Below are positions 45,064 through 53,262 of a stretch of DNA of 64,000 nucleotides, piece by piece (the stretch's first letter is position 1; the number at the start of each line of letters is the position of its first letter). The notes beneath the pieces were generated by a model, which searched no databases, was not told the origin of the DNA, and saw nothing but the letters and a program-made list of their open reading frames with translations. The DNA is from an uncultured Collinsella sp. Its GTDB lineage: Bacteria; Actinomycetota; Coriobacteriia; Coriobacteriales; Coriobacteriaceae. The position numbers and the translations under genes were made by a program. The stretch spans positions 12,451-76,450 of the forward strand of contig UQTW01000009.1 of assembly GCA_900544115.1 (NCBI GenBank). The letters are read 5' to 3'.

Positions 45064-47016
45064 ATGGCAGCCGCCGATCCCAAAAAGAAAAAGAAGAAGC
45101 GCAAGAAGAAAGAGTCCCTTGAGCACAAGCGCAACCGCATCCTGGTAGCACTGGGCATTTTTGCCGTTGTTTATGCCCTCGACGAGCTCGGCGCCCTCAC
45201 TATCGCATTTGGGGAGCCTGGCAACATCTACGCCAGCTTCGCGCTGTTCCTCGTGCCGTTTTTGATTGCCGGATACGACGTACTGCAAAAGGCATTCAAT
45301 AACATCCGCCGCGGCAAGGCCTTCGACGAGAGTTTCCTTATGGCAGTCGCGACCATCGGCGCATTTGCCATGGTGCTCTTCCCCGACACCGACCCGCACA
45401 TGGCCGAAGGCGCCGCTGTCATGCTGTTCTACCAGGTCGGCGAGTTGTTCCAGGCATACGCCGTGGGCAAGAGCCGCAAGTCGATCAGTGCCATGATGGA
45501 CATCGCGCCCGACTACGCTAACGTCGAGCAAGCCGACGGCACACTCGAACAGGTCTTTCCCGATGACATCGCCGTCGGCACCGTGATCGTGGTCAAGCCC
45601 GGCGAGCGCGTGCCTATCGACGGCGTCATCGTCGAGGGCGAAACCCAGCTCGACACCGCCGCACTCACGGGCGAGTCGGTCCCCCGCCCGGCCAAGACCG
45701 GCGACGATATCATCAGCGGTTGCATCAACATGACGGGCCTCATCCACGTGCGCACCACCAAGCCCTTTGGCGAGTCAACCGTCGCGCGTGTTCTGGAGCT
45801 CGTGGAGAATGCCAGCGAAAAGAAGGCGCGCACCGAGAACTTCATCACGCGCTTTGCCCGCGTCTACACCCCCGCCGTCACTGGCGCTGCCGCGGTGCTC
45901 GCGCTTGGCGGCGGCCTGGTGACTGGCGCTTGGTCCGATTGGATCCTGCGCGGCCTGACCTTCCTGGTCGTCAGCTGCCCGTGCGCCCTCGTGATCAGCG
46001 TACCGTTGAGTTTCTTTGGCGGCATCGGCGGCGCGTCCAAGCTGGGCGTTCTCATCAAGGGCTCCAACTACCTCGAGACGCTCGCCGACGTGGACACCAT
46101 CGTCTTCGACAAAACGGGCACCCTCACCAACGGCACGTTCTCGGTCGTCGCGGTGCACCCCGAGGCTGGCTATACCGAGCAGTCGCTGCTCGAAGTCGCA
46201 GCCCTTGCTGAATCGTTCTCCGATCACCCCATCGCGCAGTCCGTGCGCGACGCCTACCAGGGCGAGGTCGACCCCAAGCGCGTGAGAGACTCCGCCAACG
46301 ACGCGGGCCACGGCGTGACGGCAACCATCGACGGCAAGCACGTCGTCGTTGGCAACGCCAAGATGCTCGCCACGGCCGGCGTTGAAGCACCGGACTGCGA
46401 GGTTGTCGGCACGATCCTCCACGTGCTCGTTGACGGCGTGTACGCCGGCCACATCGTGATTGCAGACACCGTTAAGGCCGATGCGGAGCAAACGATTCGC
46501 GACCTGCATGCCGCCGGTATCAACCGAACCGTCATGCTCACGGGCGACCGCGAGGAGGTTGCAGCGTCTGTGGCCAAGCAACTCGGTCTCGACGAGTTCC
46601 ACGCGCAGCTCCTGCCGGGCGACAAGGTCGAGCGCGTTGAGGCGTTGCTCGCGGCCGAGTCGGGTAAAGGTAAGCTCGCCTTTGTGGGCGACGGCATCAA
46701 CGATGCACCCGTGCTCACCCGTGCCGATGTGGGCATTGCCATGGGCGCCATGGGGTCCGACGCCGCGATTGAGGCCGCCGACGTGGTGCTCATGGACGAC
46801 AAGCCGTCCAACATTTCCCGTGCCATCCGAGTGGCGCGCAAGACCATGGCGATTGTCTGGCAGAACATCATCTTTGCACTGGGGATTAAGCTGTTGATTC
46901 TGGTGCTCGCGGCGCTCGGCATCGCCAATATGTGGCTTGCCGTCTTTGGCGACGTGGGCGTGGCAATCATCGCCATCCTGAACGCCATGCGCGCGATGGG
47001 TGTCAAGAACCTGTAG
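45064..47016 (+). CDS. Zn2+/Cd2+-type P1B ATPase
   Basis: A 650-residue metal-exporting ATPase: TGES dephosphorylation loop, membrane motif SCPCAL (CPC 305-307), phosphorylation site DKTGT (349-353), and GDGINDAPVL. The SFFGGIGGASKLGVLIKG segment after CPC is typical of the ZntA/CadA class. There is no N-terminal HMA domain; instead residues 5-20 are a Lys/Arg-rich stretch. GGGAGG precedes the ATG. Under control of the ArsR-type operators, with the separate HMA protein as partner. Confidence 0.93.
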   Translation: MAAADPKKKKKKRKKKESLEHKRNRILVALGIFAVVYALDELGALTIAFGEPGNIYASFALFLVPFLIAGYDVLQKAFNNIRRGKAFDESFLMAVATIGAFAMVLFPDTDPHMAEGAAVMLFYQVGELFQAYAVGKSRKSISAMMDIAPDYANVEQADGTLEQVFPDDIAVGTVIVVKPGERVPIDGVIVEGETQLDTAALTGESVPRPAKTGDDIISGCINMTGLIHVRTTKPFGESTVARVLELVENASEKKARTENFITRFARVYTPAVTGAAAVLALGGGLVTGAWSDWILRGLTFLVVSCPCALVISVPLSFFGGIGGASKLGVLIKGSNYLETLADVDTIVFDKTGTLTNGTFSVVAVHPEAGYTEQSLLEVAALAESFSDHPIAQSVRDAYQGEVDPKRVRDSANDAGHGVTATIDGKHVVVGNAKMLATAGVEAPDCEVVGTILHVLVDGVYAGHIVIADTVKADAEQTIRDLHAAGINRTVMLTGDREEVAASVAKQLGLDEFHAQLLPGDKVERVEALLAAESGKGKLAFVGDGINDAPVLTRADVGIAMGAMGSDAAIEAADVVLMDDKPSNISRAIRVARKTMAIVWQNIIFALGIKLLILVLAALGIANMWLAVFGDVGVAIIAILNAMRAMGVKNL

Positions 47017-47032
47017 CGCTCGTGGTCCCTCC

Positions 47033-47159
47033 GGCCGGGGCCGGGCTTGGTTTTGAAAACGTCCTCGCGCATGAGGCCCGTCTTTCCTGCTCCTGCGGAG
47101 CAACGGAAAGGCGGGCCTCGCGCTGCGGAGTGTTTTCAAAACCAAGCCCGGCCCCGGCC
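47033..47159. repeat. 127-base palindromic element with perfect 28-bp arms
   Basis: Outer arms 47033-47060 and 47132-47159 are exact reverse complements; an inner hairpin pairs 47073-47087 with 47105-47119 (14 of 15). It lies between the ATPase and DtxR genes. It could be a MITE remnant or a very strong RNA structure; no other feature is seen in 47017-47295. Confidence 0.75.
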
Positions 47160-47295
47160 TGCATTGACACAGCTGGCGGTTCTTGGGCATCGCTTGCTGG
47201 CGGGGTTCCTTTGCTGAAATGGACTTGGCCGAAAGGGCCGCTGGTCCCGGTCGCTGGTTCGCGCTTTGCGTGAACTCCGCGCTACTGTGGGTCAG

Positions 47296-47685
47296 TTAGG
47301 CTTCTGTTTTTGGACCCGCTACATCTTCCCGCCTCAGCATCGACCTTAGCTTCTCGAAACTCTCCTCGCTCAGGCAGTGCTCCATGTGACAGCCCTCTTG
47401 CGAGGCAACCTCGGGCGTTACGCCTGCGTCCTCTAGCAGACCTACAAAAAAGCAGTGGCGCTCCCACATTTGACGGGCAACCTCAAGACCGCGTTCCGTC
47501 AGATGCACGTCGCGCTTGCCCATTTCGACATAGCCGTTGCTTTCCAACGTCGCCATGGCCTTGGAAACGCTCGCCTTGGTTACGCCGAGGTACTCCGCAA
47601 CGTCGATCGAGCGCACGATGCCCTGACGTTCCGATAGAACGTAGATCGATTCGAGATAGTCTTCTCCGGATTCACGCAGGGCCAT
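47296..47685 (-). CDS. DtxR/MntR-family metal-dependent regulator
   Basis: A 129-residue protein with the DtxR winged helix (EDYLESIYVLSERQG, then VAEYLGVTKASVSKAMATLESNGYVE) and the metal/dimer domain including EGCHMEHCLSEES. It ends without the SH3-like domain, like MntR. Fe2+ or Mn2+ as corepressor is inferred. It could respond with the nearby metal genes, but no palindromic site of this family was found. Confidence 0.85.
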   Translation of the reverse strand: MALRESGEDYLESIYVLSERQGIVRSIDVAEYLGVTKASVSKAMATLESNGYVEMGKRDVHLTERGLEVARQMWERHCFFVGLLEDAGVTPEVASQEGCHMEHCLSEESFEKLRSMLRREDVAGPKTEA

Positions 47686-47856
47686 GGGCCGCCTTTCGCG
47701 ATGGCTTCTAGTTAGCCTTTGGATACTTTCCTTGGCTTACTTTACCGCAAAAGTTGACCATGTCTTACTGCATTGACCAAAAAGTTAGCCGCGTTTCACA
47801 AAACGTGCGAGATGAAAACAAAATGGGAACGCCCCGCAAGGAGTGTCCCCAGCTGC

Positions 47857-47885
47857 CGGCAGATAAGGAGCGTCCCCAAGTGCCG
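47857..47885 (+). repeat. Second dispersed repeat family, other copy
   Basis: Matches 7138-7166 with three base differences (CGGCA-ATAAGGA-CGTCCCC core). Confidence 0.65.
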
Positions 47886-47893
47886 GGTCGCAG

Positions 47894-48664
47894 CTACACG
47901 AGGCCAAAGTGCTTCGCGGCGTTGTAGATGCCGTCGTCATCCACGGCGGTCGTTACGTAGGTCGCCGCGGCCTTCACGGTATCCTGCGCGTTGCCCATGG
48001 CCACGCTCGTGCCCACGGCGGCAAACATCGACAGGTCGTTCTCGCCGTCGCCAAAGGCAATCGCCTCGCTCGCGTCGATACCAAGCCGCTCGAGCGTCGC
48101 CGCCACGCCCAGGTCCTTGCCGCCGTTAGCGGGAATAATGTCGCAGAACAGGTCGCACCAGCGTGTAGTGAGCGAATGCGACACCGCATCAGTCACGATA
48201 TGCTCGTCGGCCGGGTCCACAAAGGCGCAGAACTGGTAGACTGGCGCGTCAAAGGCGTGCTCAAACGGCTTCTCGTGGTAGACAATCCCCGCGTTGCTCC
48301 CGGCCGTCACCACGCGCTCGGACAGGCGGTTCACAAACGAGTTCTCGCCCTGCATGCACAGCGAGTCGTAGCGCCCCTCGGCCACCTGGTCCACGATCAC
48401 CGCGACGTCGTCCGGATCGATCGGGCAGCTGCGGTAAACCCCCTCGGCATCAAAGCAGTGCTGGCCCGAAAGCGTAATGTACGCATCCCAACCAAGATCG
48501 AACAGCCAATCGGGCATCTGATAGGTCGGGCGACCCGTGGCGATCACGCACGCAATCCCCTGCTCATGAAAGCTGTCGAGCACCTGCTGCGCCGACGCCG
48601 GAATCCGATGGGTCTTAAAGCTCAGCAACGTGCCGTCGATATCGAAAAACGCGGCCTTGATCAT
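47894..48664 (-). CDS. HAD-superfamily phosphatase, Cof type
   Basis: A 256-residue hydrolase: FFDIDGTLLSFKTH (nucleophile Asp), ATGRP (motif II), GGKDLGV Lys and the motif IV GDGENDLSMF. A C2-type cap lies in the middle. Substrate unknown; usually sugar phosphates or nucleotides. It starts six bases after the ABC-F gene and is probably cotranscribed with it. Confidence 0.9.
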   Translation of the reverse strand: MIKAAFFDIDGTLLSFKTHRIPASAQQVLDSFHEQGIACVIATGRPTYQMPDWLFDLGWDAYITLSGQHCFDAEGVYRSCPIDPDDVAVIVDQVAEGRYDSLCMQGENSFVNRLSERVVTAGSNAGIVYHEKPFEHAFDAPVYQFCAFVDPADEHIVTDAVSHSLTTRWCDLFCDIIPANGGKDLGVAATLERLGIDASEAIAFGDGENDLSMFAAVGTSVAMGNAQDTVKAAATYVTTAVDDDGIYNAAKHFGLV

Positions 48665-48670
48665 CCTCGC

Positions 48671-50326
48671 CTACTCCTCGCCCTCGAGCTTCTCGCTCGC
48701 CTCGAGCCACGCCATCTCCAACTCGTCCATGGCGGCGTGGGCCTCGTCGATCTTTGCCTGCTGCTCGCCCAGCGCCGTGTAATTGGTGGGGTCGACCTGC
48801 GCCATCGCAGCCTCGGCCTCCTCCACGCGAGCGCGCTGCGTCTCCATCTTGCGCTCGAGCGAGCTCACCTCGCGGCGGAGCTTCTGGCGCTCGGCGTTGG
48901 AAAGACCGTTGGGCTGCCCGCTCGTCTTGGGCTTTTCGGCCGCAACCGCTGCGGCGCCGGTGTCGAACGTGCCGGTCTTGGCACTCGGTGCGCCCACGGG
49001 CTCGCCCTCGGCCGTGGCGTTGCACAGGCGCAGGTACTGGTCCACGCCGCCGGGCATATGCGTCAGGTGACCGTCGAGCAGTGCCCACTGCTGGTCGGTC
49101 ACGCGCTCCATCAAGAAGCGGTCGTGCGTCACCAGGATCAGCGTGCCCGGCCAGCCGTCCAGCAAGTCCTCGACAATCGCCAGCATGTCGGTATCCAGGT
49201 CGTTGCCGGGCTCGTCCAGGATGAGCACGTTGGGCTCGTCCAGGATTGTCAGTAGCAGCGACAGACGACGGCGCTGGCCGCCCGAAAGATCGCCGATGCG
49301 GCTCCAGAGCTGCTGCGTCGTAAAGCCCAGACGCTCGCAGAGCTTCTCGGGTGAAGTCTCCTTGCCGTCAATGACGTAGTACTTCTTATAGTGGCTGAGC
49401 ACCTCGCGGATCGTGTCGCCCATGTAGGGTTCGAGCTCCTCGAGCTGCTGCGACAGCACGCCAAAGCGCACCGTCTGGCCGATCTTCACGCGGCCGCGCA
49501 GGGGCGCGATCTTGCCCTGGATCACGTCGAGCAGCGTCGACTTGCCGGCGCCGTTCTCGCCCAAAAGACCATAGCGGTCGCCCGCACCAATGAGCCAGGT
49601 CACGTCGTTGAGCACCTGCTTGGGCGCGCCATCGGTATCCGCATAGCCGGCGTCCACGTCGACCACATCGATAACTTGCTTGCCCAGGCGGCTCACGGCC
49701 AGGCGCTTGAGCTCCAGCTCGTCACGCACGGGCGGCACGTCGGCGATCAGCTCGCGAGCGGCATCCACGCGAAACTTGGGCTTGGTGGAGCGCGCCTGGG
49801 CACCGCGGCTCAGCCACGCGAGCTCCTTACGTGCCATGTTGCGACGGCGCTCCTCGGTAACCGCGGCCATGCGGTCGCGTTCCACGCGCTGCAAGATATA
49901 TGCCGAATAGCCGCCCTCGAAGGGATCGACCTGGCCGTCGTGAACCTCCCACATGCTGGTGCAGACCTCGTCCAAGAACCAGCGATCGTGCGTGACCACG
50001 AGCATCGCGCCCTGACCGCGCTGCCAGCGGGCCTTTAAGTGACGCGCAAGCCAGTTGATGGTGCGCATGTCCAGATGGTTGGTGGGCTCATCGAGCATGA
50101 GCACGTCATAGTCGCCGATCAGCAGGCGCGCGAGGTCCACGCGGCGGCGCTGACCGCCCGAGAGCTCGCCTACCATGCCCTCCCAGGGCACATCGCTAAT
50201 AAGACCGGCCAGAATCTGGCGCGTACGGGGGCTCGACGCCCACTCGTACTCGGGGGCGTCACCCACAACGGCATGATGCACGGTATCGGTATCGACAAGC
50301 TGGTCCTTTTGGCCGAGTAGACCGAT
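48671..50326 (-). CDS. ABC-F ATPase, N-terminally truncated by the contig join
   Basis: About 550 residues of an ABC-F protein (ribosome-associated, EttA/Uup-like). The first ATPase half begins at GLLGQKDQL, after the place of Walker A, and keeps the signature ELSGGQRRRVDLA and Walker B VLMLDEPTNHLD. The second half is complete (GENGAGKST, LSGGQRRRLS, LILDEPGNDLD) and ends in a charged coiled coil as in Uup. The missing 60-70 N-terminal residues are replaced in frame by chorismate synthase sequence at about 50,326. The real gene is presumably intact in its genome. Confidence 0.85.
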   Translation of the reverse strand: MGLLGQKDQLVDTDTVHHAVVGDAPEYEWASSPRTRQILAGLISDVPWEGMVGELSGGQRRRVDLARLLIGDYDVLMLDEPTNHLDMRTINWLARHLKARWQRGQGAMLVVTHDRWFLDEVCTSMWEVHDGQVDPFEGGYSAYILQRVERDRMAAVTEERRRNMARKELAWLSRGAQARSTKPKFRVDAARELIADVPPVRDELELKRLAVSRLGKQVIDVVDVDAGYADTDGAPKQVLNDVTWLIGAGDRYGLLGENGAGKSTLLDVIQGKIAPLRGRVKIGQTVRFGVLSQQLEELEPYMGDTIREVLSHYKKYYVIDGKETSPEKLCERLGFTTQQLWSRIGDLSGGQRRRLSLLLTILDEPNVLILDEPGNDLDTDMLAIVEDLLDGWPGTLILVTHDRFLMERVTDQQWALLDGHLTHMPGGVDQYLRLCNATAEGEPVGAPSAKTGTFDTGAAAVAAEKPKTSGQPNGLSNAERQKLRREVSSLERKMETQRARVEEAEAAMAQVDPTNYTALGEQQAKIDEAHAAMDELEMAWLEASEKLEGEE

Positions 50327-50333
50327 CGTGATG
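50321..50333. other. Probable chimeric contig join
   Basis: The AroC reading ERRGITIG passes without a break into the ABC-F reading GLLGQKDQ. Both families have an ATCGG-type codon pair here, so a short shared sequence is the likely junction. Everything to the left resembles Coriobacteriia, everything to the right Clostridia. Confidence 0.8.
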
Positions 50334-50770
50334 CCGCGGCGCTCGAGGATCTGGCGGCAGACCGCCCCGGCAAACACGAGGCACGCTGTGAGCCGGCCGC
50401 TGAACGGGCCGCCGCCGCGCAGGTCGGCGTGGCCGCCGAAGCGCACGGTCGCGGCGTAGTCCGCGTGGCTCGGACGCGGGATCTCCGGATGGTAGGCCGC
50501 GCTGTTCTGGTCCTTGTTGCGGAAGATGGCCGAGATCGGCGCGCCGGTCGTCACGCCGTTGAGGATGCCGCTCATCACGAGCGGGTCATCGGTCTCGGAG
50601 CGGTGGGTCGTCAGGTCGGACGAGCCGGGGGCGCGCCGGCGCATCTGGATGCGCACGGCGTCCATGTCAACGGCCTCTCCGGCCGGGACGCCGTCGAGCA
50701 CGACGCCGATCGCCGGGCCGTGCGACTCGCCGAAAATCGTCACTTTTACACGTTCGCCATAGGTGTTCAT
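50327..50770 (-). CDS. aroC: Chorismate synthase, N-terminal 148 residues
   Basis: Catalyses EPSP to chorismate with reduced FMN. Start MNTYGERVKVTIFGESHGPA is typical, followed by RRRAPGSSDLTTHRSETD and FRNKDQNSAAYHPEIPRPSHAD. The remaining 210 residues are missing because the contig switches genome. GAGGCAA stands upstream of ATG 50770. The first eight residues of the longer frame are not used. Confidence 0.9.
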
Positions 50771-50923
50771 GCGGTTGCCTCGCTGTTCGTTCAAAAATAG
50801 GTTTACAGTTAACCATACAACATTTTCGCGGTCTTGTAAATGCCTTTTGCGCGCCGGGAGCGCCGCGCGGCTGTGCGGGCGCGGATTTTACAGATTGGAC
50901 ATGAAAAAATCGTGCCGGTTGTT

Positions 50924-50929
50924 TATAAT
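50924..50929 (+). promoter_or_regulatory. TATAAT box before the two-component genes
   Basis: TATAAT 61 bases before the response regulator start. No strong -35 match is seen at the standard distance. Confidence 0.45.
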
Positions 50930-50989
50930 AGGATGCACCATTGGATCATTATGCCCGGCGCGGCGCGCCGGCGAAGGAGGCAACAACAC

Positions 50990-51679
50990 ATGAGCCAGAA
51001 AGTGCTCGTCGTGGAGGACGATATCAACATCGCGGAATTGCTGCGCCTGTATCTGCAGAAAGACGGCTTCGAGGTGTCGCACGCGGCCGACGGCGGCAAG
51101 GCCGTCGAGATGGCCAAGGAGATCCAGCCCGACCTTGTGCTGCTCGATATCATGCTGCCCGTGATGGACGGCTGGCAGGTCTGCCGCGAGCTGCGCAAGA
51201 CCATGAAAATGCCCATCATCATGCTCACCGCCAAGGGCGAGACCGAGGACAAGGTCTCCGGTCTGGAGATGGGCGCGGACGACTACATCGTCAAGCCCTT
51301 CGAGGTCAAGGAGCTGCTTGCGCGCGTGCACGCCGTGCTGCGCCGCACCGGCGACGACGGCAAGCCCCAGAGCAAGAAGCTCACCTTCGACAAGCTCGTC
51401 ATCAACCTCGACTCCTATGAGCTGATCGTCGACGGCAAGAAGATCGACACGCCGCCCAAGGAGATGGAGCTTTTGTACCACCTTGCGGCGACGCCCAACC
51501 GCGTCTACACCCGCAACCAGCTGCTCGACGAGGTGTGGGGCTTTGACTACTTCGGCGACAGCCGCACCGTGGACGTGCACATCAAGCGTCTGCGCGAAAA
51601 GCTCGAGGGCGTGTCCGACAAGTGGGCGCTCAAGACCGTCTGGGGCGTGGGCTATAAGTTCGAAGCGGAAGAGACGTAA
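50990..51679 (+). CDS. OmpR-family response regulator
   Basis: A 229-residue regulator: receiver domain with VVEDD, the phospho-acceptor Asp53 in LLDIMLP and the VKPFE Lys; then an OmpR/PhoB winged helix (YTRNQLLDEVWGFDYFGDSRTVDVHIKRLR in part). GAAGGAGG stands ten bases before the ATG. It is followed without a gap by its histidine kinase. The signal is not readable; similar pairs control envelope stress or phosphate genes. Confidence 0.93.
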   Translation: MSQKVLVVEDDINIAELLRLYLQKDGFEVSHAADGGKAVEMAKEIQPDLVLLDIMLPVMDGWQVCRELRKTMKMPIIMLTAKGETEDKVSGLEMGADDYIVKPFEVKELLARVHAVLRRTGDDGKPQSKKLTFDKLVINLDSYELIVDGKKIDTPPKEMELLYHLAATPNRVYTRNQLLDEVWGFDYFGDSRTVDVHIKRLREKLEGVSDKWALKTVWGVGYKFEAEET

Positions 51680-53167
51680 GTGAAGAGCATCTATTTCAAG
51701 AACTTCGCCGCGACCGCCGCCATGGTGCTCTTCAGCTTTCTGATCCTCGGCACGGCGTTCGTGTTTCTCGGCCGCAGCTATGTCATCAGCGAATACCGCG
51801 GCAACATGGTCTCCAACGCCGAGGAGGTCAGCCATGCGGCGCAGGCGCTCGTGCGCAGCGGCGAGCTCACGAGCTGGGACCTGCGCATGGTCATCAGCAC
51901 GCTTGCACAGTCGACCGGAAACCACATCTTCATCACCGACACCGACGGGACGGTCGTGTCCTGCTCGTGCCGGAACATTGCCTGCGAGCACCTCGGCCGC
52001 ACGCTCACCGGCAGTGCCATGACACAGCTGCGCAGCGACGGCAAGCTCAATCTCATCACGAGCCTCGGCGGGTTTTACAGCTCCGCGCACTACGTCGTCG
52101 CCCAGCCGATCAACATCGGCTCGGCCGCACGCATCGTCGGCTACGTGTTCGTGACGACCAACAGCGCCACGATCATCGACGGCTGGCGCACGTTCGTGTG
52201 GGTATTTCTCGCCGCGTCCGCAGCCGTGATGATGATCGCGCTGCTGCTCTCGCTCGTGACGAGCAAGCGCATGGCGCAGCCGCTCGACGAGATGGCCGTC
52301 GCCGCCAAGAAATTCGCACACGGAGATTTTTCCGCCCGCGTCACGGATGACGGGCGCACCGACGAGGTCGGCGCGCTCATCTCGGCGTTCAACACCATGG
52401 CGGACTCGCTCGAGACGAGTGAGGAGCGCCGCAACGCCTTCATTGCCAACGTCTCGCACGAGCTCAAGACGCCCATGACCACCATCGCCGGCTTTGCCGA
52501 CGGTATTCTCGACGGCACGATCCCCAAGGAACAGGAGGACAAGTACCTTGTCACCATTGCCGACGAGACGCGCCGCCTCTCACGCCTTGTGCGCAGCATG
52601 CTGGACATGTCGCGCGTGGAGAGCACGGGCGAGGATCTGACGCGCCGGCGCGAATTTGACATCTCGGACAGGATCGTCAGCACCATGCTCAGCTTTGAGG
52701 CGCGCGCCAATGACAAGCAGCTCGACGTCGACCTCCAGCTTCCGGAGGATCCGATGCTCGTGCTCGGCGACCCGGACGCCATCACGCGTGTACTTTATAA
52801 TCTGATGGACAACGCCGTCAAATTTGCCGCGCCCGGCAGCACGCTGTGCGTCTCGCTCTGGAAGTCGGAGGGCAAGGCCTACGTCTCCGTGCGCGACCAT
52901 GGCGAGACCATCCCCGCCGACGACCTGCCGTTCATCTTCGACCGCTTCCACAAGTCCGACCGCAGCCGCAGCCTTGACCGCGACGGCGTGGGCCTCGGGC
53001 TGTATCTGGTCAAGAGCATCCTCGACGCGCACGGGGAGGACATCGCCGTCACGAGCCGCGACGGGGAGACAGAGTTCGTGTTCACGCTCACGCTCGCAAA
53101 GCCCGCGCCCAAGCCCACTGCCAAGCCGGAAAACACCGGCCGACGGGGCGGGCGCAAGAGTTCATGA
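51680..53167 (+). CDS. Sensor histidine kinase
   Basis: A 495-residue membrane kinase: TM1 (about 8-30), an extracytoplasmic sensor of 130 residues with a Cys pair (CSCRNIAC), TM2 (about 165-188), HAMP, HisKA with His260 in NVSHELKTP, and HATPase with DNAVKFA, FDRFHKSDRSRS and GVGLGLYLVKS. The start is GTG directly after the regulator's stop. The C-terminal tail is basic and Pro-rich. It phosphorylates the upstream regulator. Confidence 0.93.
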   Translation: MKSIYFKNFAATAAMVLFSFLILGTAFVFLGRSYVISEYRGNMVSNAEEVSHAAQALVRSGELTSWDLRMVISTLAQSTGNHIFITDTDGTVVSCSCRNIACEHLGRTLTGSAMTQLRSDGKLNLITSLGGFYSSAHYVVAQPINIGSAARIVGYVFVTTNSATIIDGWRTFVWVFLAASAAVMMIALLLSLVTSKRMAQPLDEMAVAAKKFAHGDFSARVTDDGRTDEVGALISAFNTMADSLETSEERRNAFIANVSHELKTPMTTIAGFADGILDGTIPKEQEDKYLVTIADETRRLSRLVRSMLDMSRVESTGEDLTRRREFDISDRIVSTMLSFEARANDKQLDVDLQLPEDPMLVLGDPDAITRVLYNLMDNAVKFAAPGSTLCVSLWKSEGKAYVSVRDHGETIPADDLPFIFDRFHKSDRSRSLDRDGVGLGLYLVKSILDAHGEDIAVTSRDGETEFVFTLTLAKPAPKPTAKPENTGRRGGRKSS

Positions 53168-53262
53168 ATTGTTCGCGGAATTCATAGAATGTTCGTTTTC
53201 CATTCATAAGCAGCACAAAATCGTGTGTTATCATCAAATCGTTCCTTGGGAGGGACACCAAC

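Noticed and set aside
48671..50794. A novel chorismate synthase-ABC-F fusion protein
   Set aside because: Both halves lack essential parts and belong to different lineages; a contig join explains it better.
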